NCBI GenBank assembly: GCA_963716925.1
Contig: CAVQUX010000010.1
Location: 1,612,001 to 1,676,000 of the forward strand
Length of the DNA stretch: 64,000 bases
Direction of reading: 5' to 3'
DNA from: DAISKN01 sp963716925
Lineage (GTDB): Bacteria; Acidobacteriota; Vicinamibacteria; Marinacidobacterales; SMYC01
In this document: positions 60,589 to 64,000 of the stretch, one piece after another
Layout of the letters: each line of letters opens with the position of its first letter
How positions within the stretch are numbered: position 1 is the first letter of the stretch
Notes under the pieces: model-generated
The model's database searches: none
What the model saw: only the letters and a program-made list of their open reading frames with translations
What the model was told of the DNA's origin: nothing
Program-made: the position numbers and the translations under genes

Positions 60589-62030
60589 GCACATCGACCG
60601 ACAATATCAAGGAGCTCGTAGACAAAGCCTATGCCTACGGCTTCGTCACCGAGATCGACGCGGATACCTTCCCCAAGGGCCTGAACGAGGAGGTCGTGCG
60701 CATGATCTCCTCGAAGAAAGGGGAGCCGGCGTGGCTCCTCGAGTGGCGCCTCAAGGCTTATCGCCACTGGCTCACGATGGAGGAGCCGCACTGGCAGAAC
60801 GTCCACTATCCGCCCATCGATTACCAGGCGATTCGCTACTACTCCGCGCCGAAGGTCAAGGTGAACCCGACCAGCCTCGACGAGGTCGACCCCGAGCTCC
60901 GCCGCACCTACGAGAAGCTCGGGATCTCGCTCCTGGAGCAGGAGCGGCTCTCCGGGATCGCGGTCGACGCGGTTTTCGACAGCGTCTCGGTGGCGACCAC
61001 GTTCAAGGCGAAGCTCGGCGAGCTCGGAATCATCTTCTGCAGTTTCTCGGAGGCGGTGAAGGAGCATCCGGAGCTGGTCCGGAAGTACCTGGGCTCGGTC
61101 GTCCCCTACACCGACAACTACTTCGCCACTCTGAACTCCGCCGTCTTCAGCGACGGATCGTTCGTCTACGTTCCCAAGGGCGTGCGCTGCCCGATGGAGC
61201 TTTCGACCTACTTCCGCATCAACGCTTCGGAGACGGGGCAGTTCGAGCGGACGCTCATCGTTGCCGAGGAGGGGAGCTACGTGAGCTACCTCGAGGGCTG
61301 TACCGCGCCGATGCGGGACGAGAACCAGCTCCACGCGGCAGTGGTGGAGCTAGTGGCTCTCGACCGCGCCCAGATCAAGTACTCCACGGTCCAGAACTGG
61401 TACCCCGGGGACAAGGACGGAAAGGGCGGCATCTACAACTTCGTTACCAAGCGCGGAAAGTGCGCGGGGGTCGCTTCGAAGATCTCCTGGACCCAGGTGG
61501 AGACGGGCTCCGCCATCACCTGGAAGTATCCGAGCTGCATCCTTCTCGGGGACGACTCGGTGGGCGAGTTCTATTCGGTCGCGGTCACCAACAACTACCA
61601 GCAGGCGGACACCGGGACGAAGATGATCCACATCGGAAAGAACACCCGGAGCACCATCATCTCCAAGGGAATTTCCGCCGGCCATGGGCAGAACACCTAC
61701 CGGGGGCTGGTGAAGATCCAGAAGAGCGCCAGGAACGCCCGGAACTACTCGCAGTGCGACTCGCTCCTCATCGGCGACCAGTGCGGGGCGCATACCTTCC
61801 CCTACATCGAGGTGAAGAACCCCACCGCCCAGATGGAGCACGAGGCGACGACGTCGAAGATTGGAGAGGACCAGCTGTTCTACTGCAACCAGCGCGGCAT
61901 CCCGACGGAGGACGCGGTCTCGATGATCGTGAACGGCTTCGCCCGGGAAGTGCTGCGCGAGCTCCCGATGGAGTTCGCGGTCGAGGCGCAGAAGCTCCTC
62001 GGCGTGAGCCTCGAGGGGAGCGTCGGATAA
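60585..62030 (+). CDS. sufB: SufB, Fe-S cluster scaffold subunit
   Basis: SufB is the scaffold of the SufBC2D complex on which Fe-S clusters are built. The 481-residue protein is full length: VYVPKGVRCPMELSTYFRINASETGQFERTLIVAEEGSYVSYLEGCTAPMRDENQLHAAVVELVALDRAQIKYSTVQNWYPGDKDGKGGIYNFVTKRG, the beta-helix core, and the C-terminal EHEATTSKIGEDQLFYCNQRGIPTEDAVSMIVNGFAREVLRELPMEFAVEAQKLL containing the conserved functional Cys (FYCNQRG). It is coupled to the Rrf2 gene by ATGA and followed 7 bp later by sufC. Confidence 0.98.
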   Translation: MSTSTDNIKELVDKAYAYGFVTEIDADTFPKGLNEEVVRMISSKKGEPAWLLEWRLKAYRHWLTMEEPHWQNVHYPPIDYQAIRYYSAPKVKVNPTSLDEVDPELRRTYEKLGISLLEQERLSGIAVDAVFDSVSVATTFKAKLGELGIIFCSFSEAVKEHPELVRKYLGSVVPYTDNYFATLNSAVFSDGSFVYVPKGVRCPMELSTYFRINASETGQFERTLIVAEEGSYVSYLEGCTAPMRDENQLHAAVVELVALDRAQIKYSTVQNWYPGDKDGKGGIYNFVTKRGKCAGVASKISWTQVETGSAITWKYPSCILLGDDSVGEFYSVAVTNNYQQADTGTKMIHIGKNTRSTIISKGISAGHGQNTYRGLVKIQKSARNARNYSQCDSLLIGDQCGAHTFPYIEVKNPTAQMEHEATTSKIGEDQLFYCNQRGIPTEDAVSMIVNGFAREVLRELPMEFAVEAQKLLGVSLEGSVG

Positions 62031-62037
62031 AGGAATC

Positions 62038-62790
62038 ATGCTCGAAATCAAGAACCTTCATGCGAACGTGGACGGACGGGAGATCCTCCACGGAATCGAT
62101 CTGACCATCCGGGCGGGCGAGGTGCACGCCTTGATGGGACCGAACGGCTCGGGAAAGAGCACCCTCTCCCAGGTGCTCGCGGGACGGGAAACGTACCAGG
62201 TGACCGAGGGGAGCGTGACCTATCTGGGCCGGGACCTTCTCGCGATGACCCCCGAGGAGCGCGCTCACCAGGGCGTCTTTCTCGCGTTCCAGTATCCGGT
62301 GGAGATCCCGGGGGTGAACAATACGTATTTCCTCAAGGCGGCGTTGAACGCCAACCGCAAGGCCCGGGGCGAGGAACCGCTCGACGCCATGGACTTCCTC
62401 AAGCTCGTCCGGGAAAAGGTGAAGCTCGTCGAGCTCGACGAGGACCTCATCAACCGGCCGGTGAACGAGGGGTTCTCCGGAGGGGAGAAGAAGCGGAACG
62501 AGATCTTCCAGATGGCGGTCCTGGAGCCGAAGTTCGCGGTCCTGGACGAGACCGACTCCGGCCTCGATATCGACGCTCTCAAGATCGTCGCCAACGGCGT
62601 GAACGCTCTTCGCGGGCCCGAACGGGCGATGCTGGTCATCACTCACTACCAGAGGCTCCTGAACCACATCGTGCCCGACTTCGTCCACGTGCTCTCCGAA
62701 GGCCGCATCGTGGCTTCGGGCGGAAAAGAGTTGGCCCTCAAGCTCGAGCAGGAGGGCTACGGCTGGCTCGAAGCCGGGGCGCGCCGATGA
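62038..62790 (+). CDS. sufC: SufC, ABC-type ATPase of the Suf complex
   Basis: A 250-residue cytosolic ATPase. Walker A is GPNGSGKSTLSQVLAG, the Suf-specific loop is FLAFQYPVEIPGVNNTYFLKAALNANR, the signature is FSGGEKKRNEIFQMAVLEPKFAVLDETDSGLDIDALK (including Walker B), and the switch is LVITHYQRLL. ATP binding drives rearrangement of SufBD during cluster assembly. ATG 62038, 7 bp after sufB; the stop overlaps sufD by 4 bp. Confidence 0.98.
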   Translation: MLEIKNLHANVDGREILHGIDLTIRAGEVHALMGPNGSGKSTLSQVLAGRETYQVTEGSVTYLGRDLLAMTPEERAHQGVFLAFQYPVEIPGVNNTYFLKAALNANRKARGEEPLDAMDFLKLVREKVKLVELDEDLINRPVNEGFSGGEKKRNEIFQMAVLEPKFAVLDETDSGLDIDALKIVANGVNALRGPERAMLVITHYQRLLNHIVPDFVHVLSEGRIVASGGKELALKLEQEGYGWLEAGARR

Positions 62791-64000
62791 GCACCACGGC
62801 CTCGACGGGCGCCATCGACTCCTTCCGGCGCCACTTTCTCGACCACGCCGGTCGACGGCTTGGACAGGAGCCACCCTGGCTCTCGCTCGTGAGGCGGGAA
62901 GCGTTCGAAAGGTTCCTCGACCGGGGCTTCCCGACGACGAACGACGAAGACTGGCGTTTCACGAACGTGGCCCCCCTGGCGTCGATGGAGTTCTCCCTCG
63001 ACGCCGGCGGGGGGCGCGAGCGCGCGTCGTCCCTGTTGAGGTCCCACCTGGGAGATTGGGATCGCCACGAGATCGTTTTCATCAATGGGTGCTTTTCGCC
63101 CGCGTTGTCGGCAATCGGGGCGCTCCCTCCGGGTGTCGTCATCGAGAGCCTCGCCGCGGCTCTCGAAAGCCATCCGGAGGAGGTCGAGGCGGTTCTGAGC
63201 CTGAATCCGCCGGAGGGCTCGACGGCGTTCTCCGACCTCAACCGCGCGTTCCTCGCGGACGGAGCCTTCGTGCTGGTGCCGGAGGGACTGGTTCTGAGTC
63301 GGCCGATCCACATCGTCCACGTGACGTCGGTGGAGAGGCCGGCGGTGAGCCACCCCCACCATATCGTCCTCGTCGAGCGGGGGGCGGAAGCGCTCGTGGT
63401 CGAGAGCTATCTCGGCGACGACGGTCCTTCTTACTTCACCAACGCATCCGCGGAAATCGTCGCCGCGGGCGGCGCGAGCATCGACCATTACCGCATCCAG
63501 AGGGAAGGTGAGAGCGCCTTCCACATCGGCAGCCAGCGGCTCCTTCAGGCTTCCGGAGCGGCGCTCCAGAACCATTCGCTGTCACTGGGCGCGCGGCTCT
63601 CCCGGATCGACATCGCGAGCCTCCTCGATGGAGAGGGGGCCGACCTCACGCTCAACGGCCTCTACGTGGTGAAAGGAACGCAGCACGTGGACCACCACAC
63701 CGTCATCGATCACAAGAAGCCGCACGGCACCAGCCGCGAGCTCTACAAGGGAGTTCTCAGCGATTCCGCGAGCGGGGTCTTCAACGGACGCATCATCGTG
63801 AGACCGGGAGCGCAGAAGACCAACGCCCAGCAGACGAACAAGAACCTCTTGCTCTCCGAGGAAGCGCTGGTCAATACCAACCCCCAGCTGGAGATCCTGG
63901 CCGACGACGTGAAGTGCGCGCACGGAGCCACCATCGGACAGCTCGACAAGGACGCCCTGTTCTATCTCCGCAGCCGTGGAATCGGCCGTGAAGAGGCGAC
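62787..64000 (+). CDS. sufD: SufD, Suf complex subunit, runs off the right edge
   Basis: The first ~404 codons are present. Family features include WRFTNVAPLASMEFSLDA near the N-terminus, VLVPEGLVLSRPIHIVHVTS, VLVERGAEALVVESYLGDDG, GASIDHYRIQREGESAFHIGSQR, and the C-terminal core TLNGLYVVKGTQHVDHHTVIDHKKPHGTSRELYKGVLSDSASGVFNGRIIVRPGAQKTNAQQTNKNLLLSEEALVNTNPQLEILADDVKCAHGATIGQLDKDALFYLRSRGI. The HVDHHT His ligands and CAHGAT are intact. Only the last ~40 residues are missing. SufD pairs with SufB to acquire iron. sufS/sufU presumably follow outside the window. Confidence 0.96.
   Translation, partial: MSTTASTGAIDSFRRHFLDHAGRRLGQEPPWLSLVRREAFERFLDRGFPTTNDEDWRFTNVAPLASMEFSLDAGGGRERASSLLRSHLGDWDRHEIVFINGCFSPALSAIGALPPGVVIESLAAALESHPEEVEAVLSLNPPEGSTAFSDLNRAFLADGAFVLVPEGLVLSRPIHIVHVTSVERPAVSHPHHIVLVERGAEALVVESYLGDDGPSYFTNASAEIVAAGGASIDHYRIQREGESAFHIGSQRLLQASGAALQNHSLSLGARLSRIDIASLLDGEGADLTLNGLYVVKGTQHVDHHTVIDHKKPHGTSRELYKGVLSDSASGVFNGRIIVRPGAQKTNAQQTNKNLLLSEEALVNTNPQLEILADDVKCAHGATIGQLDKDALFYLRSRGIGREEA

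Noticed and set aside
1..64000. CRISPR arrays, rRNA genes, complete tRNAs, IS elements
   Set aside because: No direct-repeat/spacer pattern, no rRNA motifs, and no transposase or paired terminal repeats were seen on reading through the window.

Overview
The window is 64 kb of GC-rich bacterial DNA with densely packed genes, short ATGA-type overlaps and many Sec- or Tat-exported proteins. An MacB/FtsX permease with an ADOP-type N-terminal extension next to a PadR regulator, two very large BNR/sortilin-like propeller proteins, a multidomain Ser/Thr kinase and a clade II-type nitrous oxide reductase cluster point to Acidobacteriota or a neighbouring phylum. That is inference from gene content; there is no rRNA or tRNA in the window to settle it.

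Layout. 1-6.4 kb: the end of rtcB, then exported hydrolytic enzymes (amidohydrolase, SelA-like PLP protein, M24 peptidase) and an ABC1/AarF kinase. 6.35-8.4 kb: a secreted-protein gene broken by at least five frame changes, followed by a low-GC DUF4256 gene of likely foreign origin. 9.4-15.8 kb: a ModA-like binding protein, a BNR protein, and a 960-residue kinase/FGE-sulfatase/alpha-beta hydrolase fusion. 16.3-27.5 kb: a respiratory N2O-reduction locus, in order flavoprotein/ferredoxin oxidoreductase, Rieske protein, cytochrome b, pentaheme cytochrome c, nosZ, nosB-like, nosD, nosF, nosL, nosY. It carries a complete candidate electron path to NosZ. 27.5-39.5 kb: sigZ-arsM, a second BNR giant, a RetSat-like oxidoreductase, a VOC-GNAT fusion overlapping a glutamine synthetase with an AT-rich operator, a GT87 glycosyltransferase and an ABC-2 exporter.

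39.5-47.8 kb is a chromosomal integron. An IntI-type tyrosine recombinase (with the IntI-specific insertion) is followed on the same strand by small, mostly unrelated genes separated by attC-like sites: hypotheticals, cupin, membrane proteins, two toxin-antitoxin pairs including BrnTA, a flavodoxin-fold reductase, RidA and a squalene-cyclase-like protein. The integrase is transcribed toward its cassettes, the reverse of the classical layout, and carries an unusual Asn/Pro/Ser/Thr-rich C-terminal tail. 48-64 kb returns to chromosomal genes: GNAT, DUF2255, DUF2306, DUF423, MsrP, acyl-CoA synthetase, PQQ-like propeller, cyclophilin, phosphoglucose isomerase, PadR-permease pair, and an Rrf2-sufBCD operon running off the right edge.

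A caution for the whole window: at least nine genes are interrupted by single-base frameshifts although both halves are well conserved. Most are +1 and one is in a G6 run. Assembly or read error is the simplest explanation, with real decay most plausible for the gene at 6.35-8.4 kb. Coordinates of those genes are given for the repaired reading.
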